NCBI RefSeq assembly: GCF_002954325.1
Contig: NZ_MQVX01000001.1
Location: forward strand, 625,546 to 689,545
Source: Aureicoccus marinus
Lineage (GTDB): Bacteria > Bacteroidota > Bacteroidia > Flavobacteriales > Flavobacteriaceae
Reading direction: 5' to 3'
Length of the DNA: 64,000 nucleotides
Part shown: piece after piece, positions 37,853-48,993 of the stretch
Layout: every line of letters starts with the position of its first letter
Numbering within the stretch: position 1 is the first letter of the stretch
Notes under the pieces: generated by a model
Seen by the model: the letters and a program-made list of their open reading frames with translations, nothing else
Told to the model about the DNA's origin: nothing
Databases searched by the model: none
Program-made: the position numbers and the translations under genes

Positions 37853-38741
37853 TGCACGAGGGTGGACCGGAGTAGGTGTTGCACTAATCACCCCCTTTCT
37901 AGACAATTACAACATTGATGATCAAACCTTGTCTCGACTTGTCGAGCACTGCATTGATGGCGGATTAGACTATTTGGTTGCCCTGGGCACTACCGGAGAA
38001 GCGGTCACGCTTAACCGGGAAGAAAAGCAGCGGGTAATGGACATTATTCGCGAAGCCAATAAAGGGCGCTTACCACTCATGTTGGGGTATGGTGGAAACA
38101 ACACCCAGCAGATGATCGAAGAACTACCACATTTCAATTTAGAAGGATACAGTGCATTTTTATCGGCCAATCCTGCTTACAATAAGCCGACACAGGAAGG
38201 TTTACTTGCTCATTACGGCGCCTTGGTCGAAGCCGCATCTTTGCCTATACTCTTATATAATGTACCCGGTCGATCGGCTTCCAACATGGAAGCCTCTACA
38301 ACGGCTGCCTTAGCCAACAGGTATCCGAGTTTGATCGGAATCAAGGAAGCTTCAGGCAATCCTTTGCAGCAGACCAAAATCGTTCGGGATGCCCGGGACT
38401 CCTTCTTGTTGATTTCGGGGGATGATATCAGTGCACCGGCGACCATTTTTGCAGGAGGAAAAGGGTTGATCAGTGTTTTGGGTCAGGCTTTGCCAAAAGA
38501 AGTAGGGGCCATGGTTCGTGCTGCACTTGACGGAGATATAGAGAAGGCCAACCGTATTCACCGAACCCTTTTGACCCTGATCGAGCTGCTCTTTGAAGAA
38601 GGAAATCCGGCCGGGGTCAAAGCCCTGCTTCAGCAATTGGGAATTGGAGGATTGCAGGTGCGTTTGCCTTTAGTGCCCGCCTCAAGTGATTTACAAGAGC
38701 GAATCGCTGCAGAATACCAACAGATCAAGAACCTGCTCTAG
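37839..38741 (+). CDS. dapA: 4-hydroxy-tetrahydrodipicolinate synthase
   Basis: DapA condenses pyruvate with aspartate semialdehyde in lysine/DAP synthesis. About 300 residues, TIM barrel: GVGVALITPF, LVALGTTGEAVTLNREEK (Thr-Thr-Gly), LYNVPGRSASNM (catalytic Tyr), SLIGIKEASGN (Schiff-base Lys), LISGDD. The in-frame start is TTG at 37839, overlapping DUF6913 by 14 bases. An ATG at 37852 lies in a TGATG overlap but one frame off; a single lost G in the following GGG run would restore it. So the exact N-terminus is uncertain. Confidence 0.95.
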   Translation: MENTDARGWTGVGVALITPFLDNYNIDDQTLSRLVEHCIDGGLDYLVALGTTGEAVTLNREEKQRVMDIIREANKGRLPLMLGYGGNNTQQMIEELPHFNLEGYSAFLSANPAYNKPTQEGLLAHYGALVEAASLPILLYNVPGRSASNMEASTTAALANRYPSLIGIKEASGNPLQQTKIVRDARDSFLLISGDDISAPATIFAGGKGLISVLGQALPKEVGAMVRAALDGDIEKANRIHRTLLTLIELLFEEGNPAGVKALLQQLGIGGLQVRLPLVPASSDLQERIAAEYQQIKNLL

Positions 38742-38799
38742 CGTTAAAGGCCTCTAAAAAAATTGCTCAGCTTGCGAAAGGAGTTTATTTTTCGCTGTA

Positions 38800-38829
38800 T
38801 TGTTTATCTCAGGTGAAATCTTAACTTTG
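38800..38829 (+). promoter_or_regulatory. bamD promoter (consensus, predicted leaderless)
   Basis: TTG at 38800-38802, 19-base spacer, TAACTTTG at 38822-38829. Exact consensus match, and only four bases separate the -7 box from the ATG at 38834, so transcription should begin at or within a base or two of the start codon. Confidence 0.75.
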
Positions 38830-38833
38830 CAAA

Positions 38834-39664
38834 ATGCTTCAAAAACAAGGGTATATTCTGTTAGTCGGCTGTTTGGCCATCCTTTTGGGCTCCTGTAACG
38901 AGTACCAAAACGCTCTTAAAAGTACGGACATCAAAGAGAAGTACGAATTGGCCGAGCGCTACTACAACGAAGGAGATTTTAAAAGAGCTCAGCGCTTGTT
39001 TGAGCAGATCGCACCCAAATACCAAGGGAAACCTCAAGGGGAACGCGTAATGTTCTTTTTGTCGTCTACCCAATTTAAGAACCGATCCTACTATTTGTCA
39101 GGTTACTCTTTTGAGCGCTTTTTGAAGTCCTACCCGAATTCAGACAAGAAGCAGGAAGCGGCTTTCTACACGGCAAAGAGTTACTATATGCTTTCGCCAA
39201 AGTATTCTTTGGACCAGACCGACACGGACAAGGCCCTGTCTAAATTGCAGGACTTTATCAACGGTTTCCCGGAATCGGAATATTTTAATGAAGCCAATGA
39301 AATGGCGTTGGAGTTGACGCGTAAAAAAGAACAAAAGGCCTTTGAAATTGCGAAGCAGTTTGATCGATTGGGAGAATTTAACCTTCCTCTATTGATCTCT
39401 TCTATTACGGCCATGGATAACTTTTTGATCGAACACCCTGGTTCAGAGTTTAGAGAAGACGCCTACTACTACAAACTTAAATCAGCGACTATCCTCGCTT
39501 TGAATAGTACGATTCAAAAAAAGGAAGAGCGCATAAACGAAGCCAAGGAGGCTCATCGTTTACTATTTAAATATTTTCCGGAAACAAAATACTCCAAGGA
39601 GGCACAAACCCATTTGGAATCTCTGGAAAAGGAACAAGAGTTAGTTACTAATTTGTCGAAATAA
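38834..39664 (+). CDS. bamD: Outer membrane assembly lipoprotein BamD
   Basis: 276 residues. Lipoprotein signal ending in LAILLGSC, then TPR-like helical repeats: ELAERYYNEGDFKRAQRLFEQI, SGYSFERFLKSYPNSDKKQEAAFY, KLQDFINGFPESEYFNEANE, ITAMDNFLIEHPGSEFREDAYY. BamD helps BamA insert outer-membrane beta-barrels. It heads a flavobacterial cluster with rpoZ, coaBC and porD, separated by two bases from rpoZ. Confidence 0.95.
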   Translation: MLQKQGYILLVGCLAILLGSCNEYQNALKSTDIKEKYELAERYYNEGDFKRAQRLFEQIAPKYQGKPQGERVMFFLSSTQFKNRSYYLSGYSFERFLKSYPNSDKKQEAAFYTAKSYYMLSPKYSLDQTDTDKALSKLQDFINGFPESEYFNEANEMALELTRKKEQKAFEIAKQFDRLGEFNLPLLISSITAMDNFLIEHPGSEFREDAYYYKLKSATILALNSTIQKKEERINEAKEAHRLLFKYFPETKYSKEAQTHLESLEKEQELVTNLSK

Positions 39665-39666
39665 GT

Positions 39667-39993
39667 ATGATTGATTTAAAGTCATCACAAGCACCGGTCT
39701 CAACCATTACCTTTAACCGTAACGAGTTTGATGCTCCTACAGAGAACATCTATGAGGCTATTTCCATTACTGCCAAAAGAGCCATTCAGATTAATTCTGA
39801 GATTAAAAAGGAGTTGCTTGAAAAATTAGAAGAGTTTGCTACCTACAGCGACAGCCTGGAAGAGGTATTCGAAAACAAAGAGCAAATCGAAGTTTCTAAG
39901 TTTTACGAAAAACTACCCAAGCCACACGCCTTGGCCATTGAAGAATGGTTGAACGACAAGATTTACCACCGCAATACTGAGAAAGACGAGTAA
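39667..39993 (+). CDS. rpoZ: RNA polymerase omega subunit (Bacteroidota type)
   Basis: 108 residues. The conserved omega/Rpb6 helix is seen in TENIYEAISITAKRAIQINSEIKKEL; the rest, including a long acidic C-terminal half (EEVFENKEQIEVSKFYEKL), is specific to Bacteroidota. It aids assembly and stability of RNA polymerase. Located between bamD and coaBC, abutting coaBC directly (TAA followed by ATG). Confidence 0.9.
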   Translation: MIDLKSSQAPVSTITFNRNEFDAPTENIYEAISITAKRAIQINSEIKKELLEKLEEFATYSDSLEEVFENKEQIEVSKFYEKLPKPHALAIEEWLNDKIYHRNTEKDE

Positions 39994-41202
39994 ATGCTCC
40001 GGTCTAAACGGATACTCGTTGGGGTCACGGCTGGAATAGCGGCTTACAAGATTCCATTTCTTATCCGTCTCTTAATGAAGGAAGGGGCAGAGGTCCGGGT
40101 TGTAATGAGCAAAGCTGCTGCTGAGTTCGTTGCACCGATTACCTTGGCGACCCTTTCCAAGAACCCGGTACATACCGACTTCATCAACGAGGAAGAAGGC
40201 AAGGTCGACTGGAACAACCACGTCGAGCTGGGCCTTTGGGCTGATTTGATGATTGTTGCCCCGGCTACGGCAAACACCTTGGCTAAGATGGCCAATGGTC
40301 AATGCGATAATTTGCTATTGGCTACTTATTTTTCTGCCAAAAGTACCGTCTTCTTTGCTCCAGCCATGGATTTGGACATGTATGCACATCCCACGGCTCA
40401 GGCTTCCATTGAAAAGCTCAAGTCTTTCGGAAATATCGAAATCCCGGCCGAGGAAGGGGAACTCGCTAGTGGTCTAGAAGGCAAAGGCCGTATGGCTGAA
40501 CCCGAAACCATGATTTCCCGTATAAAGACCCATTTAGCGTCAGAGGCGCCTTTACGCAATCAAACGGTACTCTTGACCGCCGGACCAACCCGGGAACCCA
40601 TTGATCCGGTTCGTTTTTTGAGTAACCGGAGTACAGGCACCATGGGTTATGCTTTAGCAGCAGAAGCCGCAAAAAGAGGGGCTCGTGTCATTTTGGTCAG
40701 TGGACCCTCGAGCTTGCCCAATCCCGATCCTTCAATTGAACTTATTCGGGTCGAAACAGCAGCGGAGATGCTGGAGGAGTGTTTAAAGCACTTTGACGCT
40801 TCAACCGTTTTTATTGCCTCTGCGGCTGTTGCGGATTACCGTCCGGAACAAGTACACGATCAAAAGGTCAAAAAGAAAGCCGGAGACTGGTCTATTGGAC
40901 TGGAACGTACAGCCGATATCCTCAAAACCCTTTCGGAACAAAAATCAAATCAATTTTTGGTGGGATTCGCTCTGGAAAGTGAAAATGGCTTAGAAAATGC
41001 TCAAGCTAAGCTCGAGCGTAAGAACCTGGATGCAATTGTTTTAAACACTTTGGAAGACGCCGGTGCCGGATTTGGAGCCGGAACCAACAAAGTCACCTTT
41101 TTGGATAACAAAAAGAGGCAAATTCCGTTCGAATTGAAGCCAAAGGCTGCAGTGGCCAAGGACATCTGGAACGAAATTCAAAAGAGACTCGATGAAATTT
41201 AG
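39994..41202 (+). CDS. coaBC: Bifunctional phosphopantothenoylcysteine decarboxylase/phosphopantothenate-cysteine ligase
   Basis: 402 residues, two steps of coenzyme A synthesis. CoaC flavoprotein domain at 1-180 (ILVGVTAGIAAYKIPFLIR, active His in VDWNNHVELGLWADLMIVAPATANT, then FAPAMDLDMY). CoaB domain at about 185-402 (VLLTAGPTREPIDPVRFLSN, ASAAVADYRPE, KRKNLD-like, NTLEDAGAGFGAGTNKVTF). Normal length. It overlaps porD by 11 bases. Confidence 0.98.
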   Translation: MLRSKRILVGVTAGIAAYKIPFLIRLLMKEGAEVRVVMSKAAAEFVAPITLATLSKNPVHTDFINEEEGKVDWNNHVELGLWADLMIVAPATANTLAKMANGQCDNLLLATYFSAKSTVFFAPAMDLDMYAHPTAQASIEKLKSFGNIEIPAEEGELASGLEGKGRMAEPETMISRIKTHLASEAPLRNQTVLLTAGPTREPIDPVRFLSNRSTGTMGYALAAEAAKRGARVILVSGPSSLPNPDPSIELIRVETAAEMLEECLKHFDASTVFIASAAVADYRPEQVHDQKVKKKAGDWSIGLERTADILKTLSEQKSNQFLVGFALESENGLENAQAKLERKNLDAIVLNTLEDAGAGFGAGTNKVTFLDNKKRQIPFELKPKAAVAKDIWNEIQKRLDEI

Positions 41203-42091
41203 CGTCCGTTTTACTCTACTTCTCGTGGCTTTATTGGTCATCAACACGACCAATGCGCAGGAACTCAATTGTTTGATAACGGTTAATTCTGATCAGGTTA
41301 GCCAAACCAACCAGCAGGTCTTCAAGACACTAGAGCGCTCCCTTACGGATTTTGTAAACAAGACGAAGTGGACCAATCGCCCCTATAAAGAACAGGAACG
41401 CTTAGAGGCCCGAATCTTTATCAACGTTACGGCTTATGATTCGGATCGCTTCCAAGCCAGTATCCAATTGCAGAGTAACCGACCGGTCTACAATACCTCG
41501 TATCAAAGTCCCATTTTAAATTACCGGGATGGGAATTTCAATTTCCGTTACCAGGAATTTGAACCCTTGGTGTATAATCCGAATAACCTGGAATCCAACC
41601 TGATCGCTGTGGTTTCTTATTACGTCTACATCATGTTAGGTCTAGACGCAGATACCTTTAGTCTGCAAGGAGGAGATCCTTATTACCGTCAAGCACAGCG
41701 AATTGTCACTCAGGCACAAGGAAACGGTCTCGCCGGTTGGCAGCAAGAAACGGGAGCGCGCACCCGTTTTGAATTGGTCGATAATTTGTTGTCAAACACC
41801 TTCAGAGAATACCGCATCGCTCTTTATAATTACCACCGCAAGGGGTTGGATATCATGGCCGATAACAACAGCACCGGGAAGCAAGTGATTGCCGGAAGTA
41901 TTCGGCTTTTTGAAACCTTGATCAAAAGAAGACCTAACGCCTTTTTGATTCAGACATTCTTTGATGCCAAGTCAGAGGAAATTCGTAGTATTTTTTCGGA
42001 TGGGCCTCAGGTAGACTTGGTCCGATTGGCCGAAACCCTGAATCGGGTAGCTCCATTTTACTCGGATACCTGGAAGAAAATCTCCAAATAA
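41192..42091 (+). CDS. porD: DUF4835 family protein, type IX secretion system protein PorD
   Basis: 299 residues with signal peptide (FSVRFTLLLVALLVINTTNAQ) and the DUF4835 pattern: ELNCLITVNSDQVSQTNQQVFKTLERSL at the mature N-terminus, QLQSNRPVYNTSYQSPILNY, SYYVYIMLGLDADTF. NCBI-style naming links the family to the T9SS as PorD; this rests on my recollection and on its conserved place after coaBC and before recN. Periplasmic. No catalytic motif. Confidence 0.85.
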   Translation: MKFSVRFTLLLVALLVINTTNAQELNCLITVNSDQVSQTNQQVFKTLERSLTDFVNKTKWTNRPYKEQERLEARIFINVTAYDSDRFQASIQLQSNRPVYNTSYQSPILNYRDGNFNFRYQEFEPLVYNPNNLESNLIAVVSYYVYIMLGLDADTFSLQGGDPYYRQAQRIVTQAQGNGLAGWQQETGARTRFELVDNLLSNTFREYRIALYNYHRKGLDIMADNNSTGKQVIAGSIRLFETLIKRRPNAFLIQTFFDAKSEEIRSIFSDGPQVDLVRLAETLNRVAPFYSDTWKKISK

Positions 42092-42132
42092 TTTTTCGTC
42101 CCTGACGACCTTTTTCAGTCGCTTGTTGTAAG

Positions 42133-42161
42133 TTGTAATTCTTCAGACTCTTTTATCTTTG
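42133..42161 (+). promoter_or_regulatory. recN promoter
   Basis: TTG at 42133-42135, 18-base spacer, TATCTTTG at 42154-42161; near-perfect consensus, 20 bases before the GTG start. A weak hairpin (TCGTC/GACGA) followed by CCTTTTT just after porD may separate the two units. Confidence 0.65.
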
Positions 42162-42181
42162 AGGACTAAACTTAGCGAAGC

Positions 42182-43855
42182 GTGTTGCATTCTTTGTCCA
42201 TCTCGAATTATGCCTTGATTGATTCTCTGGAATTGGATTGGGAACAGGGCTTGACGACCCTAACCGGGGAAACAGGCTCAGGTAAGTCCATTTTACTAGG
42301 CGCCCTTTCTTTGGTGTTAGGGAAGCGGGCAGACACCTCTGTTTTAAGAGATCCAGGCAAGAAATGCATCATTGAAGCCAGCTTTAAGATTGGGCATTTA
42401 CCACTGCAGTCACTTTTTGAAGAAAACGACTGGGATTGGGAGGACATTAGTCAACTTCGACGCGAAATCCTTCCTTCCGGAAAATCCCGCGCCTTTATCA
42501 ATGATACACCGGCACCCATTCAGCAAATACAACAGCTCAGCGTTCACCTGATTGACATCCACTCCCAACACCAGAGTTTGGATTTGTTTTCTAAAGACTA
42601 TCAGCGTCAGGTGCTTGATGTATTCGCCGGAAATCTCCCCACCTTGACCGCTTACCAAGCCGAATACCGGAAGTTTAAGGCCTTGCAAAAAGAGTTGGAA
42701 GAAAAGCGACTTCAGCGACAAGAAAAAATACAAGAAGAAGATTACAAGAGCTTCTTGCTCAAAGAATTGGAAGAAGCCGATTTGGATCAGGCCGATCCAT
42801 CGGCATGGGAGGAAGAGTACGAACTGCTCAGCAGTCAGGAGAGAATCAGCGAGATTCTCTCGGGTCTTCAGCAACTACTGCAGCACGAAGGCAGTGGTGT
42901 CTTGGATCAAATGGCCCAGTACAAAGGAGCTCTCCATAGCTTGACTTCTTTGGGTAAGCGTTTTGAAGAACTCGCTCAACGTTTCGAATCTTCTTATATA
43001 GAATTGGATGATTTGGCCGTAGAGGCCGAGAATCAACTCAATCAACTGGAAGGTGATCCTGGGCGCCAACAATGGCTAAGCGAGAGGTTACAATTGCTCT
43101 TGGATTTGCAGCGGAAGCACTTGGTGGATGATGTTGCGGCCCTTGTCGAGAAGCGAGATGCCTTGGCTACCGAGCTGTACGATACGGCTCATTTGGATCA
43201 GCGGATTGAAGCACTGGAAGGCTTGATTGAAGAAGCGAAGACACGTCTCGAAAATCTGGCGACTCAGCTGACTGAGCAGAGACAAGCAGTGGTGCCCCAA
43301 CTCAAGCAGAAGCTAAGCGAGGACTTGAGTTTATTGGGTATGCCCTCTGCGCAGTTTAAGGTTGAGTTTCATGCGAGTGATGACTTCTTGGCTGGTGGAA
43401 AAGAAGAAATTGAATGGCTGTTCTCGGCCAATGTCGGAGGAGATTTCGGCAGTCTAAAAAAGGTAGCCTCTGGCGGAGAACTTTCCAGAATTATGCTGGT
43501 GGTCAAGGCCCTATTAGCTGAACATCAACAATTACCTACCCTGATCTTCGATGAAATTGACACGGGAGTTTCTGGCGAGATTGCCGATCAAATGGGGCGT
43601 ATCATGAAAACCATGTCGCGTTTTATGCAAATTATTGTGATTACCCACTTGCCTCAAGTAGCGGCTAAAGGTCAGCAACACCTCAAGGTCTATAAACGGG
43701 AATCAGGAGGAGAAACCTTCACGGGCGTGGAAGTTCTTGGGCGTGAAGAACGTTTGCAGGAGTTGGCCTCCATGATTAGCGGCAAAGACAGAAGCGAAAC
43801 AGCTCTTCGTCACGCAGAAGAATTACTTACGACTCAGGACTCCGTCGACCGTTGA
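42182..43855 (+). CDS. recN: DNA repair protein RecN
   Basis: SMC-like ATPase of double-strand break repair, 557 residues. Walker A LTGETGSGKSILLGAL near 30-45, a long coiled coil from about 160 to 370, the ABC signature SGGELSRIMLVVKALL and Walker B LIFDEIDTGVSGEIADQMG. Normal length. The start is taken as GTG 42182 (MLHSLSISNYALIDSL); TTG 42185 is the alternative. It follows porD and precedes fabI by 39 bases. Confidence 0.97.
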   Translation: MLHSLSISNYALIDSLELDWEQGLTTLTGETGSGKSILLGALSLVLGKRADTSVLRDPGKKCIIEASFKIGHLPLQSLFEENDWDWEDISQLRREILPSGKSRAFINDTPAPIQQIQQLSVHLIDIHSQHQSLDLFSKDYQRQVLDVFAGNLPTLTAYQAEYRKFKALQKELEEKRLQRQEKIQEEDYKSFLLKELEEADLDQADPSAWEEEYELLSSQERISEILSGLQQLLQHEGSGVLDQMAQYKGALHSLTSLGKRFEELAQRFESSYIELDDLAVEAENQLNQLEGDPGRQQWLSERLQLLLDLQRKHLVDDVAALVEKRDALATELYDTAHLDQRIEALEGLIEEAKTRLENLATQLTEQRQAVVPQLKQKLSEDLSLLGMPSAQFKVEFHASDDFLAGGKEEIEWLFSANVGGDFGSLKKVASGGELSRIMLVVKALLAEHQQLPTLIFDEIDTGVSGEIADQMGRIMKTMSRFMQIIVITHLPQVAAKGQQHLKVYKRESGGETFTGVEVLGREERLQELASMISGKDRSETALRHAEELLTTQDSVDR

Positions 43856-43894
43856 ATTTAGATATCTTTACGGCTCAAAATTGAGAATTACACT

Positions 43895-44674
43895 ATGGCA
43901 AATCAATTATTATCGGGAAAGAAAGGGATCATTTTTGGAGCCCTTGACGAAAATTCCATCGCCTGGAAAACTGCGGAACGCGTTTTCGAAGAAGGGGGTC
44001 AGTTTGTGTTGACCAATGCGCCTATCGCCATGCGCATGGGTAAAATCAACGAATTGGCAGAAAAAACCAACTCCATTGTCATTCCTGCTGATGCGACGAG
44101 CGAAGAGGACTTGGCCAAGCTGGTTGAGCAAGCTACGGAGCATTTGGGAGGTAAATTGGATTTCGTATTGCACTCTATCGGTATGTCGGTAAACGTGCGA
44201 AAGGGGAGAGCTTATACCGATGAGAAATATGACTTTACAGCCAAAGGATGGGATGTATCCGCTTTGTCTTTTCACAAAGTGATGCAATCCCTTTACAAGG
44301 CCGATGCCATGAATGAGTGGGGGAGTATTGTAGCCCTGACCTATATGGCTGCTCAGCGCACCTTCCCGGACTACAATGATATGGCGGACAACAAGGCTTA
44401 TCTGGAATCAGTAGCCAGAAGTTTTGGTTACTTCTTCGGCAAAGAAAAGAAGGTTCGCGTGAATACGATTTCACAAAGCCCGACTCCGACTACAGCTGGT
44501 CAAGGAGTAAAAGGATTTGATGCTTTTATCAATTATGCCGAAAAAATGTCTCCACTAGGAAATGCTACGGCAGCGGAGTGCGCGGATTATACGGTGAGTC
44601 TCTTCTCTGATTTGACCCGCAAGGTGACCATGCAAAACTTATTTCATGACGCGGTTTCTCCAATACAGGAGTGA
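43895..44674 (+). CDS. fabI: Enoyl-ACP reductase (NADH)
   Basis: Final step of each fatty-acid elongation round. 259 residues, FabI-type short-chain reductase: GKKGIIFGALDENSIAWKTAERV nucleotide-binding segment, VLHSIGMS, active-site Tyr-x6-Lys in DYNDMADNKAYLE, and VNTISQSPTPTTAGQG. Tyr spacing matches FabI, not FabL. Normal length. Confidence 0.97.
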   Translation: MANQLLSGKKGIIFGALDENSIAWKTAERVFEEGGQFVLTNAPIAMRMGKINELAEKTNSIVIPADATSEEDLAKLVEQATEHLGGKLDFVLHSIGMSVNVRKGRAYTDEKYDFTAKGWDVSALSFHKVMQSLYKADAMNEWGSIVALTYMAAQRTFPDYNDMADNKAYLESVARSFGYFFGKEKKVRVNTISQSPTPTTAGQGVKGFDAFINYAEKMSPLGNATAAECADYTVSLFSDLTRKVTMQNLFHDAVSPIQE

Positions 44675-44705
44675 GCCAGGAAGTAGTCGATATTTTCGCT
44701 GATTC

Positions 44706-45720
44706 ATGAGTGCCCGCCGGTACTCAATTGTAATTCCGGTATACAACCGTCCAGAAGAGTTATTAGAACTACTGAAGAGCCTGGAGGTGCAGGAGTCACC
44801 TCCATGGTTCGAGGTGGTGGTCATCGAAGATGGCTCCACCAAAGATGCTCGGCAGATTGCCGAGTCCTTCCAATCCAAATTTCCAGTCCAATACCATTTT
44901 AAAGAGAACACCGGCCCGGGGGACTCCCGCAATTTTGGGATGTCCAAAGCCGAAGGGGATTACTTTATCATTCTGGATTCTGACTGCATTCTTCCTCCGA
45001 AATACCTGAAGGAAATCGAAAGAGAGTTGACTGCGGACTATTGTCCTCTGTTCGGAGGGCCAGACCGGGCACGAAAAGATTTTAATTCCTGGCAAAAGGC
45101 GGTGAGCTACAGCATGACAAGCCCCTTGAGTACCGGGGGAATCCGGGGTCGGAAGAAAAGTGTTGGTCGCTTTCAGCCCAGAAGCTTCAACATGGGAATT
45201 TCGGCTGAACTGTTCCGAGAATCAGGCGGTTTCGGGGACCTTCATCCCGGGGAAGATCCGGATTTAAGTCTTAGGATATTTAAAGAAGGACACCAGAGTC
45301 GACTTTTTCCAGAAGCTTACGTCTACCACAAACGCCGTATAGACACCAAGGGTTTTTTAAAGCAAGTCTATCTCTTTGGTCTGGCACGTCCCTTACTCAG
45401 TCAATGGCACCCTTCTTCAGCGAAACTTGTTTTTTGGCTACCGAGTATGTACCTCTTGGGAGGTGTGACTGCTATGATCCTGGTTCTGCTTGGATTCTAC
45501 GGGCCACTTTATCTGGTGATTGGATACGGCTTGGCTGTTTTTGTTCACGCCTTGGCCACAACCAGCTCTCTAAAGATTGCTTTGCAGTCTGTTTACGCGG
45601 TGAATGCCCAGTTGATTGGGTACGGCTGGGGGTTTTTAAAATCCAAATTCTTACTTACATTTAGAAAAGAAAGCCCAGAGCGCCTATTGCCTGAGCTTTT
45701 CCGATTCAAAAAGAGAGAAG

Positions 45721-45731
<11 letters not shown>
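44706..45731 (+). CDS. Family 2 glycosyltransferase with C-terminal membrane segments
   Basis: 341 residues. GT-A fold: YSIVIPVYNRPEELLELLKSL, nucleotide-sugar acid VVIEDGST, DxD-type ILDSDCILPPKYL, and a catalytic GEDPDLSLRIF region. Hydrophobic helices lie at about 240-300 (LVFWLPSMYLLGGVTAMILVL and following). A membrane-bound glycosyltransferase for a lipid- or envelope-linked sugar; acceptor unknown. Overlaps the YbbR gene by 11 bases. Confidence 0.93.
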
Positions 45732-47293
<1,562 letters not shown>

Positions 47294-47365
47294 AAAACAC
47301 ATTTCCTCCTTGAATTTTAACATTTCTGTTAAGGATTGGTTAAACGCCAAAGCTCTAAATGTTAA

Positions 47366-48988
47366 ATGTCTAATTTTACTTCAATGAACAAGAAATTGTT
47401 TGTTCTTCTGGTTGTTTTGATGAGCCTATCACTGGTCGGCATCATTTTTGTGCAGGGGTACTGGATACGGACTTCTGTGCAGAATAACGAAGAACAATTT
47501 TCCAATGTAGTGGCCGAAGTACTCAACAATGTTGTTGAGAAAGTGGAGCAGAGAGAGTTACAAGATTACTACAGTCAGGTCTCTGAGCTTGTCGATAGTG
47601 TCAAGAGACCCAAATCAAGCGAGTTACAGAACTTCTTTTTTATCGACCGGGATATCAGTTCCAATGAGATCATGTTTTATTCTCATGGAATATTGGAAGA
47701 GAAGTACGATGTCAGCTCAACGCTCTTTGAAAACGGAAATGAAATTGCAGACGGTAGTGCTAATTCGTCAAGTGATGCAACGGTAAGTAATTACACGACA
47801 AAGCGGACCAAGGCGATTTACAGAGAAGAGTATGGTCTGGACGGAAAACCCAGCCAGCTTTTACCGATCCAACGCTGGGAAAAGATTGGGAATCTTTCGC
47901 AGGGCGAAAAACTCATGATGGACGATGTCTTCATGCAGTATGCCAAGCGACGTCCTATTCACAAGCGAGTGGAGACCCAGGAACTGGATCTGCTTATTGG
48001 CAATGAATTGCAGCGATTGGGACTTGATCTGGACTACGAGTACGGTATCGTCAGTGAAGGCTATCCGACAAGGATACGTTCCAAGTATTTCAGCTACAAC
48101 GAGAAGTCGGAATACAAGGCGCCTATTTTCCGGGATATGGATTCCAATACAGCTTTCGCGCTGATGGTCAATTTTCCTAAGAAAAGGGGCTTTCTGGTCA
48201 ACAGTATTTTAGGGATGGCGATGCTTTCATTGGCTTTTACACTAATTATTGTTTTGGCCTTTGTCAGTGCCATTTACCAATTGATTCGCCAAAAGCAAAT
48301 TTCGGAGATCAAGTCCGACTTCATCAACAATATGACGCATGAGTTCAAGACGCCTATCGCCACGATCAATCTGGCCGTTGAGGCTATTCGAAATCCCTCG
48401 TCTATTGGAGATCAAGAAAAGGTACTTCGCTATCTAGGAATGATTCGGGAAGAGAACAAGCGGATGCATGCACAGGTCGAAAATGTCCTTCGGATTTCCA
48501 AGCTCGAAAAAAATCAGCTGGACATCAAGAAAGAACGCATGATGATGCACGACTTAATTCAAACAGCAGTCGACCATATTCAACTCATTGTGGACGATCG
48601 CCAAGGAAAGATCGAGGTGCATTTGGAGTCTGATCGAGACGAAGTCTTGGCTAACGAGACCCATATGACCAATGTGCTGGTCAATATTTTGGACAATGCG
48701 GTGAAGTATTCTCCGGAATCACCCAAAATTGAAGTGAAGACCGAATTGCTCAAGAACCAAATCCTGATCAGTATTAAAGACGAGGGAGCAGGGATGAGCA
48801 AAACCGTTTTAAAGAAAGTATTTGAAAAGTTTTACCGGGAACATACCGGGAACATACATAATGTAAAGGGGCACGGCTTAGGCTTGGCCTACGTTAAAAA
48901 AATTGTTGAAGATCATCAGGGTGAGGTGTATGCAGAGAGCGAACGCGGAAAAGGCAGCACGTTCTACATCAAGCTCCCGTTAATTTAG
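47366..48988 (+). CDS. Two-component sensor histidine kinase
   Basis: 540 residues. Two membrane helices, about 9-30 (KKLFVLLVVLMSLSLVGIIF) and about 275-305, flank a large periplasmic sensor region of ~240 residues with no recognised domain. HisKA: NNMTHEFKTPIATINLAVEAI (phosphoacceptor His). HATPase: NVLVNILDNAVKYS, DEGAGM, GHGLGLAYVKKIVEDHQG. No HAMP domain. The true start may be the ATG seven codons in (MNKKLFV). Five bases separate it from its response regulator. Confidence 0.95.
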   Translation: MSNFTSMNKKLFVLLVVLMSLSLVGIIFVQGYWIRTSVQNNEEQFSNVVAEVLNNVVEKVEQRELQDYYSQVSELVDSVKRPKSSELQNFFFIDRDISSNEIMFYSHGILEEKYDVSSTLFENGNEIADGSANSSSDATVSNYTTKRTKAIYREEYGLDGKPSQLLPIQRWEKIGNLSQGEKLMMDDVFMQYAKRRPIHKRVETQELDLLIGNELQRLGLDLDYEYGIVSEGYPTRIRSKYFSYNEKSEYKAPIFRDMDSNTAFALMVNFPKKRGFLVNSILGMAMLSLAFTLIIVLAFVSAIYQLIRQKQISEIKSDFINNMTHEFKTPIATINLAVEAIRNPSSIGDQEKVLRYLGMIREENKRMHAQVENVLRISKLEKNQLDIKKERMMMHDLIQTAVDHIQLIVDDRQGKIEVHLESDRDEVLANETHMTNVLVNILDNAVKYSPESPKIEVKTELLKNQILISIKDEGAGMSKTVLKKVFEKFYREHTGNIHNVKGHGLGLAYVKKIVEDHQGEVYAESERGKGSTFYIKLPLI

Positions 48989-48993
48989 AAAGC

